In this document: in pieces, positions 19,682 through 29,193 of the stretch
Layout: each line of letters begins with the position of its first letter
Numbering within the stretch: the stretch's first letter is position 1
From: Ensifer adhaerens
GTDB lineage: Bacteria; Pseudomonadota; Alphaproteobacteria; Rhizobiales; Rhizobiaceae
Direction of reading: 5' to 3'
DNA: 64,000 nt
Assembly: GCF_002940685.1 (NCBI RefSeq)
Contig: NZ_PNFP01000005.1
Location: forward strand, 62,001 to 126,000
Made by a program: the position numbers and the translations under genes
The notes under the pieces: model-generated
Told to the model about the DNA's origin: nothing
Database searches by the model: none
The model's input: the letters and a program-made list of their open reading frames with translations, nothing else

Positions 19682-20635
19682 ATGCACAACTATCTCGATT
19701 TCGAAAAACCCATCTCCGACCTCGAAGGCAAGATTCTCGAATTGAAGAAGCTCGCCGGCGAAGACGAGAGCGTGAATACTTCGGATGAGATCGAACGGCT
19801 GGAGACGCGCGTGCGCGACGCGATGGTCGAGATCTATTCCAAGCTGACGCCCTGGCAGAAGACCCAGGTCGCCCGCCACCCCCAGCGCCCGCACTTCCTG
19901 GATTATGCCGCCGAACTCTTCACCGAGTTCACCCCGCTTGCCGGCGACCGCAACTTCGCCAACGACGACGCCATCCAGGCCGGCCTTGCGCGTTTCCGCG
20001 GCATGCCGGTCGCCGTCCTCGGCCAGGAAAAGGGCAACGACACGAAATCGCGCATCAAGCACAATTTCGGTAGCCCGCGCCCCGAAGGCTACCGCAAGGC
20101 GATCCGCGTCATGGAAATGGCCGATCGCTTCGGCCTGCCGCTGATCACGCTGGTCGACACCGCCGGCGCCTATCCGGGTGTCAACGCCGAAGAGCGCGGC
20201 CAGGCGGAAGCCATCGCCCGCTCGACCGAGATGTGCCTCAACGTTCGCGTGCCGATCGTCACCGTCGTCATCGGCGAAGGCGGCTCCGGCGGCGCGATTG
20301 CGATCGCCACCGGCAACCGCGTCTACATGCTGGAGCATGCGATCTACAGCGTCATCTCGCCGGAAGGCGCAGCCTCGATCCTGTGGCGCGATTCCACCCG
20401 CGCCAAGGAAGCCGCCAGCAACATGAAGATCACGTCCGACGATCTGAAGGCGCTCGGCGTCATCGACGGCATCATTCAGGAGCCGGTCGGCGGCGCGCAC
20501 CGCGACCCGAACGCGGTCATCGGACGCACCGGAACCGTGATCGCCGACGCGCTGAAGGAACTGTCCGGACGCGATGGCGACCAATTGCGCACCGATCGCC
20601 GACAAAAATACCTGAATATCGGCCGCAACCTCTAA
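19682..20635 (+). CDS. accA: Acetyl-CoA carboxylase carboxyltransferase subunit alpha
   Basis: A 317-aa subunit that with AccD transfers carboxyl from carboxybiotin to acetyl-CoA, the first committed step of fatty-acid synthesis. It has the N-terminal [14 protein letters not shown] helix and the crotonase-type core [20 protein letters not shown] and [17 protein letters not shown]. Length is normal. It lies 64 bp after xerD; co-transcription is possible. Confidence 0.95.
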   Translation: MHNYLDFEKPISDLEGKILELKKLAGEDESVNTSDEIERLETRVRDAMVEIYSKLTPWQKTQVARHPQRPHFLDYAAELFTEFTPLAGDRNFANDDAIQAGLARFRGMPVAVLGQEKGNDTKSRIKHNFGSPRPEGYRKAIRVMEMADRFGLPLITLVDTAGAYPGVNAEERGQAEAIARSTEMCLNVRVPIVTVVIGEGGSGGAIAIATGNRVYMLEHAIYSVISPEGAASILWRDSTRAKEAASNMKITSDDLKALGVIDGIIQEPVGGAHRDPNAVIGRTGTVIADALKELSGRDGDQLRTDRRQKYLNIGRNL

Positions 20636-20644
20636 GTCGGGACG

Positions 20645-20735
20645 GGATCCTGAGAGGGAGCGGAACGGAATTCCCACGCCCTCCTCCTGATCCCATCCTG
20701 ATGGCGCACGGATTGCGGAAAAGGATTTCGCAACC
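20645..20735. other. Hairpin-forming intergenic sequence after accA
   Basis: The 281 bp between accA and the L,D-transpeptidase gene carries an imperfect inverted repeat (GGGATC near 20645 with GATCCC near 20692) and a smaller TTGCGGAA/TTTCGCAA hairpin at about 20715-20735. These could end the accA transcript. The distal part should contain the next promoter. No gene is seen. Confidence 0.4.
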
Positions 20736-20916
20736 GCAAAGCGGAGTGTGGCCAAATCTTGGCCATATTCATGAGGTCATGAACAGCGCATCGGCAGGGC
20801 CACCCTGCAGGGTTAAGAATTCGTGAAGTATAATCGCTTAGTGATTCTCTGAAGAGCCCACCCGTTGCGGACCTGGGCTTTCCTAGTCGAGTTTGGGTTT
20901 GAACGGGCCTCTGCTG

Positions 20917-22353
20917 ATGCGTTTCTGGCACCTTTTAGCTTCCGCCGCCATTGTCGCCGCACTTGCCGGCTGCACCAACGACGCGCTCGACGCCACGACG
21001 TCGGTCGACATCAAGTCCGTCAAGAACAAGACCGAGTACCAGGTCTCTGCCCCGATGGTCAAAAAGATGGCCGAACTCGGGATGCAGAAGCAGGCCCCGA
21101 TCGCGCTGCGCATCTTCAAGGAAGAGGGCACGCTCGAAGTCTGGAAGGCCAATACCGCCAACCGCTTCCAGCTTCTGAAAAGCTATAAGATCTGCGCTTG
21201 GTCGGGCAAGCTCGGGCCCAAGGTAAAGGAAGGCGATCGTCAGGCGCCGGAAGGCTTCTACCCGCTCTTCCCGCGCCAGATGAACCCCAACTCCAACTAC
21301 TATCTGGCCATCAATACCGGCTATCCCAACGCCTACGACAAGGCGAACGGCCGCCAGGGCACGCACCTGATGATCCATGGTGCCTGCTCCTCGTCGGGCT
21401 GCTACTCGATGACCGACGAGCAGATGATCGAGATTTTCGCGCTCGCCCGCGATAGCTTCAAGGGCGGCCAGGAGAGCGTGCAGCTGCAGGCCTTCCCCTT
21501 CCGCATGACCGCCGAAAACATGGCGCGTCACCGCGACAATCCGAACATCGACTTCTGGAAGATGCTGAAGGTCGGCTACGACCAGTTCGAAGTCACGAAG
21601 CGTCCGCCGGAAATCAACGTCTGCGAGAAGAAGTACGTCTTCAACCAGCAGGCCTCCGGACCGTTCAATCCGGGCGGCCAGTGCCCGGCCATGTCCACGC
21701 CGCCGGCGTTGCAGGTCGCGATGGCGAGCTTCGAGAAGAGCTACCAGACCGACTACGACAAGGCCATGAAGAAGTATGACGGCATGGTCTGGTACGAGCC
21801 GAGTGAAGCCGAGCGCAAGGCGATCGTCGCCAAGCAGCGCGTCGGCCGCGAACTCGCCTATGCCCCGACCGGCAACTCGCTTGACGCTGGCAAGATGATG
21901 AAGGCGAGCGATCTCGAAAAGAAACTCGCCGATCAGAAGGAAGCGGAAGAGACCAAGCAGGCCGTCGAGATCCAGAAGAAGGAACTCGAAAAGGCGACGG
22001 ACGGCGGCAAGCACGTGCCCGTCCCGGCCGCCAATCCCATTCCGCAGCCCGTCATGCAGGCGGCCGTCGAACAGCCGAAGAAATCCTTCTGGAGCCTGTT
22101 CTCCAAGAGCGAACCGGAACTGCAGATGCCCGCTCCCGTCGTCATTGCGCCGGAACAGCAGGCCGCCGTTGCGCCACAGGCTCAGGAGCCGGCAAAGACC
22201 GAGAAGCAGGCGCGAACCGGAGCGACGGCTGCCGCTCCGCAACAGACCGCGGCCGTTGCAACGGCGCCCGCACCCGATGCGGCTGCAGAAACGCCTGTCC
22301 TGACCGAAGAGCCGCCGAAGAAGCGCCCCTTCTGGAAGATCTGGGGCAATTGA
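20917..22353 (+). CDS. L,D-transpeptidase family lipoprotein, YafK-like
   Basis: 478 residues from MRFWHLLASAAIVAALAGC; LAGC is a lipobox, so a lipoprotein is predicted. The YkuD-type catalytic domain (about residues 60-220) ends in HLMIHGACSSSGCYSM, matching HxxxxSxGC(I/Y) with the nucleophilic cysteine. The C-terminal half is a long Ala/Pro/Gln/Glu-rich, low-complexity tail. Likely role: peptidoglycan cross-linking, or cleavage of protein-peptidoglycan links, as for YafK/DpaA; which one cannot be decided. The TGA overlaps the tusA ATG by one base. Confidence 0.83.
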   Translation: MRFWHLLASAAIVAALAGCTNDALDATTSVDIKSVKNKTEYQVSAPMVKKMAELGMQKQAPIALRIFKEEGTLEVWKANTANRFQLLKSYKICAWSGKLGPKVKEGDRQAPEGFYPLFPRQMNPNSNYYLAINTGYPNAYDKANGRQGTHLMIHGACSSSGCYSMTDEQMIEIFALARDSFKGGQESVQLQAFPFRMTAENMARHRDNPNIDFWKMLKVGYDQFEVTKRPPEINVCEKKYVFNQQASGPFNPGGQCPAMSTPPALQVAMASFEKSYQTDYDKAMKKYDGMVWYEPSEAERKAIVAKQRVGRELAYAPTGNSLDAGKMMKASDLEKKLADQKEAEETKQAVEIQKKELEKATDGGKHVPVPAANPIPQPVMQAAVEQPKKSFWSLFSKSEPELQMPAPVVIAPEQQAAVAPQAQEPAKTEKQARTGATAAAPQQTAAVATAPAPDAAAETPVLTEEPPKKRPFWKIWGN

Positions 22354-22589
22354 TGCCGGACGAACAGAAGATCGTCTACGACCTGAGGGGGCTTAAGTGC
22401 CCCCTTCCCGTTTTGAAGACGCGCAAACGCATGAGCGCGCTGGCGCCCGGTGCGCTCATCGAGGTCGAAACCACGGACCCTCTGGCGGTCATCGACATCC
22501 CGCACTTCTGCAACGAGGACGGCCACAAGCTCGTAGAAGCGGCGCCCCTCGACGGCGGCCACCGGTTCCTCATCCGCAAGGGCGCGTGA
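22353..22589 (+). CDS. tusA: TusA family sulfurtransferase
   Basis: A 78-aa protein with the family signature DLRGLKCPLPVLKTRK, Cys16-Pro17 carrying the persulfide. TusA-type proteins relay sulfur for tRNA thiolation (mnm5s2U) and molybdenum cofactor pathways. It is coupled to the L,D-transpeptidase stop (TGATG). MnmA, a possible acceptor, is encoded 25 kb away in this window. Confidence 0.88.
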   Translation: MPDEQKIVYDLRGLKCPLPVLKTRKRMSALAPGALIEVETTDPLAVIDIPHFCNEDGHKLVEAAPLDGGHRFLIRKGA

Positions 22590-22631
22590 GACGCCAAGTC
22601 GCCACGCGGCTTGGCCTGTTCTACGCAGGCA

Positions 22632-22780
22632 CAACTCCGGACGGAAAACCGCTTCGCACTTTTCCTGGAGTTTGCCTCGACACAACTCCGGACGGACAAC
22701 CACTTCGCACTTTTCCTGGAGTTTGCCTCAAACAACGCAACTCCGGACGGAAAACCGCTTCGCACTTTTCCTGGAGTTTG
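22632..22780. repeat. Three tandem copies of a palindromic 43-bp element
   Basis: Copies at 22632-22674, 22683-22725 and 22738-22780 each run from CAACTCCGGACGGA to TTTTCCTGGAGTTTG. The arms AACTCC..GGAAAA and TTTTCC..GGAGTT are inverted, so each copy can fold. Copies 1 and 3 are almost identical; copy 2 has two substitutions in its left half. They fill the gap between convergent tusA and the COG0523 gene, ending 3 bp before the latter's stop. Likely a rhizobial REP-like element doubling as transcript end. Confidence 0.85.
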
Positions 22781-22782
22781 CT

Positions 22783-23958
22783 TTAGAACCGCATGCCGGG
22801 AACGGCGAGCGGGTTGTCCGAGAGCGCCTGCGCGTCCGGCCGGTCGATGCGCGGCTTGCCGGTGAAGGCGTCGAAGAGGTCGCGGACGAAATCTTCCGTC
22901 AGCCCCTTGGTGATCAGCACCATGCGTGTACGCCGGTCTTTCGGGTCCGGCCAGGCGGCAAGGCGCTCCGGCGTGTGAAACACGTTCTGTACGCCATGCA
23001 GCACCAGTGGCCTCTCCGGCCGGTCGGCAACCGCGACGATCGCCTTCATCCGAAGCAGCCTCTCGCCATGCGCCGAGCGCAGGAGATCGATGAACATGTC
23101 GAGCGCCATCGGCTCGATCGGCCGGTCGTGCACGATGCTGAACGAGCGGATATCGCCGCCATGTCGTGTCACATCGTGATGGTGGTGGTGATCGTGACCA
23201 TGGTCATGATCGTGGTGATGGTCGCCATGGTCGTGGTGATGATGCTCGTGATCGTGGCCATGATGGTGATGGTCTTGATGGGCTTCGTCCTGCAGCCAGC
23301 GGCCGACATCGGCGATCTTCGACGAGGGATCGTAGAGGCCGCAGTCAAATAGCCCTGCGCGTCCCGCCTCGGCGCTGTCGCCATCGATCAGCGGCGCGCG
23401 CGGATTGAGCGCGCGGATCCGGGCCGTCAGCGCATCGCGCATGGAAGCCTCGGCAAGCCCCGTCTTGCTGATGACGATGCGATCGGCAACGGCAATCTGC
23501 TTCAGCGCTTCCTCGTGGTTGGCGATCGTCTGCAGGCCGTTGACGGCATCGACGACCGTGACGACGCCATCCAGCCGGAAGCTCTGCGCTATGATCGGAT
23601 TGCCGATGACCGACTGCAGCACCGGCGCCGGATCGGCAAGGCCGGTGGTTTCGATGACGACGCGCTTCAGCGGTTTGATCTTGCCGGTCTGCATCCGGTC
23701 CATGAGATCGGCGAGCGTGTCGACCAGTTCGCCGCGCACCGTGCAGCAGAGGCAACCGTCGGAGAGCTCGATGACGCCGTCGCTGGAGGCTTCCACCAGC
23801 AGATGGTCGATCGAAACGTCGCCGAATTCGTTGATGATGACAGCCGTGTCCGAGAGATCGGGATCCTTCAGCAGCCGGTTGAGCAACGTCGTCTTGCCCG
23901 CACCGAGAAAGCCGGTGAGGATGGAGACCGGCACCGCCGGCAGGGGGCTAACCATCAT
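22783..23958 (-). CDS. COG0523 (CobW/YjiA-type) GTPase with histidine-rich loop
   Basis: A 391-aa G3E P-loop GTPase. The Walker A motif is GFLGAGKTT, the metal-binding GCLCC motif is at about residues 68-72, ETTGLADPAP follows as the switch region, and SKTG stands for the base-recognition NKxD. A loop of roughly 35 residues (about 227-262) contains at least 22 histidines plus Asp. The CobW C-terminal domain follows. Family members deliver metals (Zn, Co, Ni). Without cob genes adjacent, a zinc/metal chaperone is more likely than CobW itself. It starts 9 bp after the dacC stop. Confidence 0.87.
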   Translation of the reverse strand: MMVSPLPAVPVSILTGFLGAGKTTLLNRLLKDPDLSDTAVIINEFGDVSIDHLLVEASSDGVIELSDGCLCCTVRGELVDTLADLMDRMQTGKIKPLKRVVIETTGLADPAPVLQSVIGNPIIAQSFRLDGVVTVVDAVNGLQTIANHEEALKQIAVADRIVISKTGLAEASMRDALTARIRALNPRAPLIDGDSAEAGRAGLFDCGLYDPSSKIADVGRWLQDEAHQDHHHHGHDHEHHHHDHGDHHHDHDHGHDHHHHHDVTRHGGDIRSFSIVHDRPIEPMALDMFIDLLRSAHGERLLRMKAIVAVADRPERPLVLHGVQNVFHTPERLAAWPDPKDRRTRMVLITKGLTEDFVRDLFDAFTGKPRIDRPDAQALSDNPLAVPGMRF

Positions 23959-23967
23959 AGACTCCGA

Positions 23968-25086
23968 TCAGAATGTCGGCCGCGGCACGGGGATCGGCAC
24001 ATTGACGGCATCCCCCTGGCCGTCCGGATCACCGGCGACCTTCGGCGCCTTTTCACCGCTGCCGGCGATAAGACCGGCGAAGGCGAGCTTCAGCGGCCGG
24101 TTGATTTCGTGGATATAGGGTGAAAGCAGCTTTTGGCGTCCAGCCTCGTCGCGACCCTCACTGCGCACCTTGGCGGCCGCCTTCGAGCAGATCTGCTTGC
24201 TGACATCGGCCACCATGTCGCGCGTTTCGCCATAGGGTGAGATCTGCACCAGCGACGGTTTTCCGGTGCCATTCGTCGTCAGCGCCATCTGCAACAGCCG
24301 CGCGGATTCGTCGGTACGCGCGCCGAGGCTGTCTTCGCCGAGCACCACCGAAACGACGCTGCGGCCCTCTCGGGTGGCAGACGAAACCTGGTTGAAGCCG
24401 GAGGCGCAGATGAAGCCCGTCTTCATGCCGTCAGCGCCTTCGAAGCGGCCGATCAGCTTGTTGTAGTTCGGATAGTCTTTCTTGCCGGTGGTAAAGCCCT
24501 CTAGCGAGAAATAGGAGGCGTATTGCGGGAACTCGCGCTTGAGCGTGATGGCCAGCACCGCAAGGTCGCGCGCCGTCGTGTACTGTCCCGGCCCGGGCAG
24601 ACCGTTCGGGTTGATGAAGTTCGAGGACGTCATGCCGATGCGCCGCGCCTCGGCATTCATCCGCTCGATGAAGGCGGGCTCCGACCCAGCGACCGTTTCG
24701 GCGATCGCGACCGCCACGTCGTTCGCGGATTTCACCAGCATCATCTTCAGCGCGCTGTCGAGCGTCATCGCCTGGCCGGGCTTGTAGAACATCTTGCTTG
24801 GTGGCTCGGCCGCCGCGTTCTTGGTCATGACGACAGGGCTTTCGAGCGTGAGCTGCCCGGACTTGATCGCGCGGAAGGCCGTATAGGCCGTCATCAGCTT
24901 GGTCAGCGACGCCGGATACCATTTCTGGAAGATATCCTGGTGCTCGTAGACCTTCAGCGAATTGACGTCGACGACCAGCCTCGGATTGGCCGCGGCCGGG
25001 AAAGCCGCAAGAAGCGTGGCGCACGTCGCTACGGTCGCTCCGAGCGCCTTTACCTTGCCACGCGTGAAAAATCCTGCTGTCACCAC
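23968..25086 (-). CDS. D-alanyl-D-alanine carboxypeptidase (class C PBP)
   Basis: A 372-aa DacC/PBP5-like serine carboxypeptidase trimming stem pentapeptides in the periplasm. The signal peptide contains TVATCATLLAAFPAAA. The catalytic triad motifs are SLTK (Ser60), SAN in LVKSANDVA, and KTG in DGMKTGFICAS. The start is GTG at 25086 or the adjacent GTG at 25083. It is probably co-transcribed with the COG0523 gene and divergent from the amidohydrolase. Confidence 0.9.
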   Translation of the reverse strand: MVTAGFFTRGKVKALGATVATCATLLAAFPAAANPRLVVDVNSLKVYEHQDIFQKWYPASLTKLMTAYTAFRAIKSGQLTLESPVVMTKNAAAEPPSKMFYKPGQAMTLDSALKMMLVKSANDVAVAIAETVAGSEPAFIERMNAEARRIGMTSSNFINPNGLPGPGQYTTARDLAVLAITLKREFPQYASYFSLEGFTTGKKDYPNYNKLIGRFEGADGMKTGFICASGFNQVSSATREGRSVVSVVLGEDSLGARTDESARLLQMALTTNGTGKPSLVQISPYGETRDMVADVSKQICSKAAAKVRSEGRDEAGRQKLLSPYIHEINRPLKLAFAGLIAGSGEKAPKVAGDPDGQGDAVNVPIPVPRPTF

Positions 25087-25239
25087 GATAGGACCTCGAA
25101 AATCCGCTGTTGCCTCGTCTCGTCCGGCTATTTAGCCTATATGGCGAGGAGATGGCAAAGCCCATTCACAGGGACTGCTGCCAATCCACACCGATACGCA
25201 GATACAATTAGTGATCGCACAGACCGACAGGACGAACCG

Positions 25240-26403
25240 ATGCCGATACTCAACCGTGCCGCCGAGCTCCAAAACGAAGTCGCCGAGTGGCGGCGCCACC
25301 TGCACAGGAACCCGGAGCTCCTGTTCGCGGTCGAAAATACGGCATCCTTCGTCGAAAAGAAACTGAAGGAGTTCGGCGTTGACGAAGTCGTGACGGGCCT
25401 TGGCCGCACCGGCGTCGTCGGCCTCATCCGCGGCAATCTCGGCGCCGGCCGCACCATCGGCCTTCGCGCCGACATGGACGCGCTGCCGATCACCGAGACG
25501 AGCGGCAAGGCCTGGGCGTCCGAGACGTCGGGCAAGATGCATGCCTGCGGCCACGACGGCCACACGGCGATGCTGCTCGGCGCAGCGAAATATCTCGCCG
25601 AAACCCGCAACTTTGCCGGCAGCGTCGCGGTCATCTTCCAACCCGCCGAAGAAGGCGGCGGTGGCGGCAACGAGATGGTCAAGGACGGCATGATGGAACG
25701 CTTTGCCATCGCCGAAGTCTACGGCATGCACAATATGCCGGGCATGCCCGTCGGCCAGTTCGGCAGCCGCGTCGGCCCGATCATGGCCTCGACCGACGAG
25801 TTCACCATCACCATCAAGGGCCGCGGCGGCCATGCGGCCCAGCCGCACAAGACAATCGACCCGATCGTCGTCGGCACGCAGATCGTGACGGCACTGCAGA
25901 CGATCGCGTCGCGCACCGTCGATCCGCTGGCCTCCGTCGTCGTCTCCGTCACCAAGTTCAACGCCGGCTTCGCCCACAACGTCATTCCGGAGGAAGCGGT
26001 GCTCGGCGGCACCGTACGCACTCTCATGCCGGAGGTGCGCGAGATCGGCGAAAGCCGCATCCGCACGATCGCCGAAGGCGTTGCGCAGATCTACGGCGCG
26101 ACCGTCCAGGTCGCCTACAACCGCAACTACCCGGTGACCGTGAACCATGCCGACGAGACCGGTTACGCCCTGCAGGCGGCAGCCGAGATTGCCGGTGCCG
26201 GCAACGTCCAGCCGTCGCTCGACCCGATGATGGGCGGTGAGGATTTCTCCTACATGCTGCTCGCCCGTCCCGGCGCCTTTATCTTCATGGGCAATGGCGA
26301 CACCGCCGGACTGCATCATCCCGCCTATGACTTCAACGACGAGGCGATCCCGCACGGCATTTCCTACTGGGTGAAGCTCGCGGAAACGCGACTTGCCGCC
26401 TGA
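25240..26403 (+). CDS. M20 family amidohydrolase (hippurate hydrolase-like)
   Basis: 387 residues from MPILNRAAELQNEVAEWRRH. Metal ligands of the M20D family are visible: RADMDALPI, HACGHDGHTAML, QPAEEGGGG and YGMHNMPG, with the lid-domain histidine in GRGGHAAQPH and the C-terminal LHHPAYDF. It hydrolyses N-acyl or N-carbamoyl amino acids; the substrate is unassigned. It sits 19 bp upstream of an Lrp-type regulator, probably one operon. Confidence 0.88.
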   Translation: MPILNRAAELQNEVAEWRRHLHRNPELLFAVENTASFVEKKLKEFGVDEVVTGLGRTGVVGLIRGNLGAGRTIGLRADMDALPITETSGKAWASETSGKMHACGHDGHTAMLLGAAKYLAETRNFAGSVAVIFQPAEEGGGGGNEMVKDGMMERFAIAEVYGMHNMPGMPVGQFGSRVGPIMASTDEFTITIKGRGGHAAQPHKTIDPIVVGTQIVTALQTIASRTVDPLASVVVSVTKFNAGFAHNVIPEEAVLGGTVRTLMPEVREIGESRIRTIAEGVAQIYGATVQVAYNRNYPVTVNHADETGYALQAAAEIAGAGNVQPSLDPMMGGEDFSYMLLARPGAFIFMGNGDTAGLHHPAYDFNDEAIPHGISYWVKLAETRLAA

Positions 26404-26422
26404 GGCACGGATGGGAGGCTCC

Positions 26423-26887
26423 ATGCATCAGATCGACAAGATTGACCGTCGAATTCTCAACATCCTCCAGGCGGACGGCCGCATCACCAACCTGGAGCTT
26501 GCCGATCGCATCGGCCTGTCACCGACTGCGACCAGCGAACGGCTGCGTCGGCTGTTGAAGGAAGGCTATGTCTCGGGCTTCGGCGCGAGATTGGACCCGC
26601 ACAAGCTCGGCTTCGGCCTGCTGGTCTTCATCGAGGTCATGCTCGACAAGACGACGCCCGACGTCTTCGACCAGTTCGCCGCCGCCGTCAAACAGGCGCC
26701 GGCCGTGCTCGAATGTCACATGGTGGCAGGCGGCTTCGACTATCTGGTCAAGACCCGCTTCGAGGATATGGCGGCCTACCGCAACTTCCTCGGCCAGGTG
26801 CTCTGGACGCTGCCGGGCGTCAAGGAGACCCGCACCTACGCTGTCATGGAAGAGATCAAGAACGACGGGCCGCTGCCATTGGTTTAG
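26423..26887 (+). CDS. Lrp/AsnC family transcriptional regulator
   Basis: 154 residues from MHQIDKIDRRILNILQADGR, with GGAGG (26414-26418) upstream. The N-terminal helix-turn-helix includes ELADRIGLSPTATSERLRRL. The C-terminal RAM (alpha/beta) domain has VLECHMVAGGFDYLVKTRF, the usual ligand-sensing region. It is downstream of the M20 amidohydrolase and may control it in response to an amino acid. Effector unknown. Confidence 0.9.
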   Translation: MHQIDKIDRRILNILQADGRITNLELADRIGLSPTATSERLRRLLKEGYVSGFGARLDPHKLGFGLLVFIEVMLDKTTPDVFDQFAAAVKQAPAVLECHMVAGGFDYLVKTRFEDMAAYRNFLGQVLWTLPGVKETRTYAVMEEIKNDGPLPLV

Positions 26888-26905
26888 GCCTCTGCCGCAG
26901 TCAGA

Positions 26906-26940
26906 AAAAGGCCCGGAATCCATCGGATTCCGGGCCTTTT
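26906..26940. terminator. Bidirectional intrinsic terminator
   Basis: A 15-bp perfect stem (AAAAGGCCCGGAATC at 26906-26920 with its complement at 26926-26940), flanked by A's on one side and T's on the other. It lies between the convergent Lrp and alcohol dehydrogenase genes and can serve both. Confidence 0.9.
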
Positions 26941-26949
26941 CATTTCAGC

Positions 26950-28002
26950 TTAGGCGGCGTCCTGCAGCGATGCCATGTCGATGACGAAGCGGTAGCGCAC
27001 GTCGCTCTTGACGACGCGCTCATAGGCCGCGTTGATCTCCTGGATGCGGATCGTCTCGATTTCCGAAACGATGTCGTGCTCGCCGCAGAAGTCGAGCATT
27101 TCCTGGGTCTCCTTGATCGAACCGATCATCGAGCCGGAAATGCTGCGGCGCGCTGGCACCAGCGAGAAGGCGTGCACCGGCACGGCATTCTCGGGAATGC
27201 CGACCAGCACCAGATCGCCATCGACCTTGAGCAGGTTGAGATAGGCGTTCCAGTCGATCTCGGCGGCAACCGTGCAGATGATCAGGTCGAAGGTGCCGGC
27301 CAGCGTCTTGAAGGTCTCGGGGTCGTTGGTGGCATAGTAATGATCGGCGCCGAGCTTCAGCCCGTCTTCCTTCTTGGAAAGCGTCTGGCTGAGAACTGTG
27401 ACGTCCGCGCCCATGGCATGCGCCAGCTTGACACCCATGTGGCCGAGACCGCCCATGCCGACGATCGCGATCTTCTTGCCGGGGCCGGCCTTCCAGTGGC
27501 GCAGCGGCGAATAGAGCGTGATGCCGGCGCACAGAAGCGGAGCGGCAGCGTCGAGCGGCAGGTTTTCCGGGATCGAAAGCACATAGCCTTCCTTGACCAC
27601 GATATGGTCGGAATAGCCGCCCTGCGTCGCCGTCTTGCCGTCGGCCTCGACGCCGTTATAGGTCACGATCAGGCCCGGCATGTAGTGCTCGAGATCGAGG
27701 TCGCGGGTGGCGCAGGTGGTGCAGGAATCGACGAAGCAGCCGACGCCGGCGCGGTCGCCCACCTTGAATTTGGTCACCTTGGAGCCGACCGCCGTGACGA
27801 TGCCGACGATCTCGTGGCCGGGAACCATCGGGAAGGCGGAGTTGCCCCATTCGTTGCGGGCCTGGTGGATGTCCGAATGGCAGACGCCGCAATACTTGAT
27901 CTCGATCACCACGTCGTCGTCGCGCGGCTCGCGGCGCTCGAAGGTGAAGGGCGTCAGCGGCTTCGACGCATCGGTCGCCGCATATCCTCTTGCAATGGCC
28001 AT
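26950..28002 (-). CDS. Zinc-dependent NAD(P) alcohol/aldehyde reductase, YahK-like
   Basis: A 350-aa medium-chain dehydrogenase. The catalytic zinc site begins at [18 protein letters not shown], followed by VPGHEIVG. A cysteine-containing lobe ([13 protein letters not shown]) sits where the structural zinc site lies in relatives. The Rossmann motif is [15 protein letters not shown]. It resembles the cinnamyl-alcohol-dehydrogenase/YahK aldehyde reductase group. It is divergent from an AraC regulator 218 bp away, which is its likely regulator. Confidence 0.88.
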   Translation of the reverse strand: MAIARGYAATDASKPLTPFTFERREPRDDDVVIEIKYCGVCHSDIHQARNEWGNSAFPMVPGHEIVGIVTAVGSKVTKFKVGDRAGVGCFVDSCTTCATRDLDLEHYMPGLIVTYNGVEADGKTATQGGYSDHIVVKEGYVLSIPENLPLDAAAPLLCAGITLYSPLRHWKAGPGKKIAIVGMGGLGHMGVKLAHAMGADVTVLSQTLSKKEDGLKLGADHYYATNDPETFKTLAGTFDLIICTVAAEIDWNAYLNLLKVDGDLVLVGIPENAVPVHAFSLVPARRSISGSMIGSIKETQEMLDFCGEHDIVSEIETIRIQEINAAYERVVKSDVRYRFVIDMASLQDAA

Positions 28003-28220
28003 CAGTCTGTCCTCATTTTGGGAAAGGGTGCAGGTCCGGAGGGAGCCCGGCCTGACGCACCTCGAACTATGGCGGCGCAGGCACGGTGAGCGTTAGAGCG
28101 ATCCTGCAAAGTTTTTGCACGATCCTCCAAGATTGACAGGGATGTCCTGGAGATGGCACTTCGATGCCCTATCTGAGCATTGCCTCACACAATGCTAAGC
28201 CGCTGGAAAGACCGTAGATT

Positions 28221-29159
28221 ATGACAGTCACGCGACAGACCGCCCGCCAAGAGATGATCGACATCATTGCCCGGTTCGCCGAACGGGATGGTGACCACAT
28301 GACCGACATCTCCGGTCTGAGCCTGCACCGCCATGGCGGTGAGGCTCCGGTCAATTGCTCCGCCTACCGGCCAAGCCTGGCAATCATCGTGCAGGGTGCG
28401 AAGCGCGTCGTGCTGGGCGAAGAGACCCTGATCTACGGCGCCTCCGACTATCTGCTGACCTCGATCGACCTGCCGGTTCTGTCCCAGGTCTGCCAGTCCT
28501 CGGCGGAAGAACCCTATCTCAGCATGGCCTTCACGCTCGACCCCGGCAAGATCCAGGCGCTGCTGGCGTCGCTTTCGCAATTGCCGGCGCCGCCCGCCTC
28601 CGTGCGCGGCATGAGCGTCAGCAAGATTATGCCGGATCTCGAAGACGCAGCCCTTCGCCTCCTGCGCCTGCTCGAACGGCCGGACGATATCCCGGCGCTG
28701 CTGCCGCTGATCGAACAGGAAATCCTCTACCGGCTCTTGAGCGGCCCGCACGGCCACCGTCTCCGGCAGATGGCCACGACCGACAGCCAGCCGCACCAGG
28801 TCGGCCGCGCCGTCGCCTGGCTGAAGGAACATTATTCGCGGCCGCTCCGGATCGATGATCTCGCCAGCCGGGTGTCGATGAGCGTTTCGTCGCTGCATCA
28901 TCATTTCAAGGCGATCACCGCCATGAGCCCGCTGCAGTACCAGAAGCAGCTTCGGCTGCAGGAGGCGCGGCGGCTGATGCTGGAGGAGAGCCTCGACGCC
29001 GGCGATGCCGGCCATCAGGTGGGCTACGAAAGCCAGTCGCAGTTCAGCCGCGAATATGCCCGTCACTTCGGCGAACCGCCGATGCGCGACATCGGCCGCA
29101 TGCGCCGCTCGCTGCTCGAACGTTTCAGCGGCGAGGCGGAACTGCTCAGCGAGGGCTGA
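28221..29159 (+). CDS. AraC family transcriptional regulator
   Basis: 312 residues. The N-terminal half matches the AraC_N domain found with aldehyde/alcohol reductase genes (GLSLHRHGGEAPVNCSAYRP, AIIVQGAKRVVLGEE). The C-terminal half carries two helix-turn-helix units (LRIDDLASRVSMSVSSLHHH and the VGYESQSQFSREYARHFG segment). It is divergent from the YahK-like reductase; by analogy it activates that gene in the presence of an aldehyde or alcohol. The effector is inferred, not seen. Confidence 0.88.
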   Translation: MTVTRQTARQEMIDIIARFAERDGDHMTDISGLSLHRHGGEAPVNCSAYRPSLAIIVQGAKRVVLGEETLIYGASDYLLTSIDLPVLSQVCQSSAEEPYLSMAFTLDPGKIQALLASLSQLPAPPASVRGMSVSKIMPDLEDAALRLLRLLERPDDIPALLPLIEQEILYRLLSGPHGHRLRQMATTDSQPHQVGRAVAWLKEHYSRPLRIDDLASRVSMSVSSLHHHFKAITAMSPLQYQKQLRLQEARRLMLEESLDAGDAGHQVGYESQSQFSREYARHFGEPPMRDIGRMRRSLLERFSGEAELLSEG

Positions 29160-29193
29160 CGCAGCCGGTGGCCCAAGCCGGTATCCTTCAAAA

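Noticed and set aside
22632-22780. CRISPR array
   Set aside because: Only three units, each internally palindromic, with spacers of 8-12 bp and no cas genes; this is a REP-like tandem repeat.
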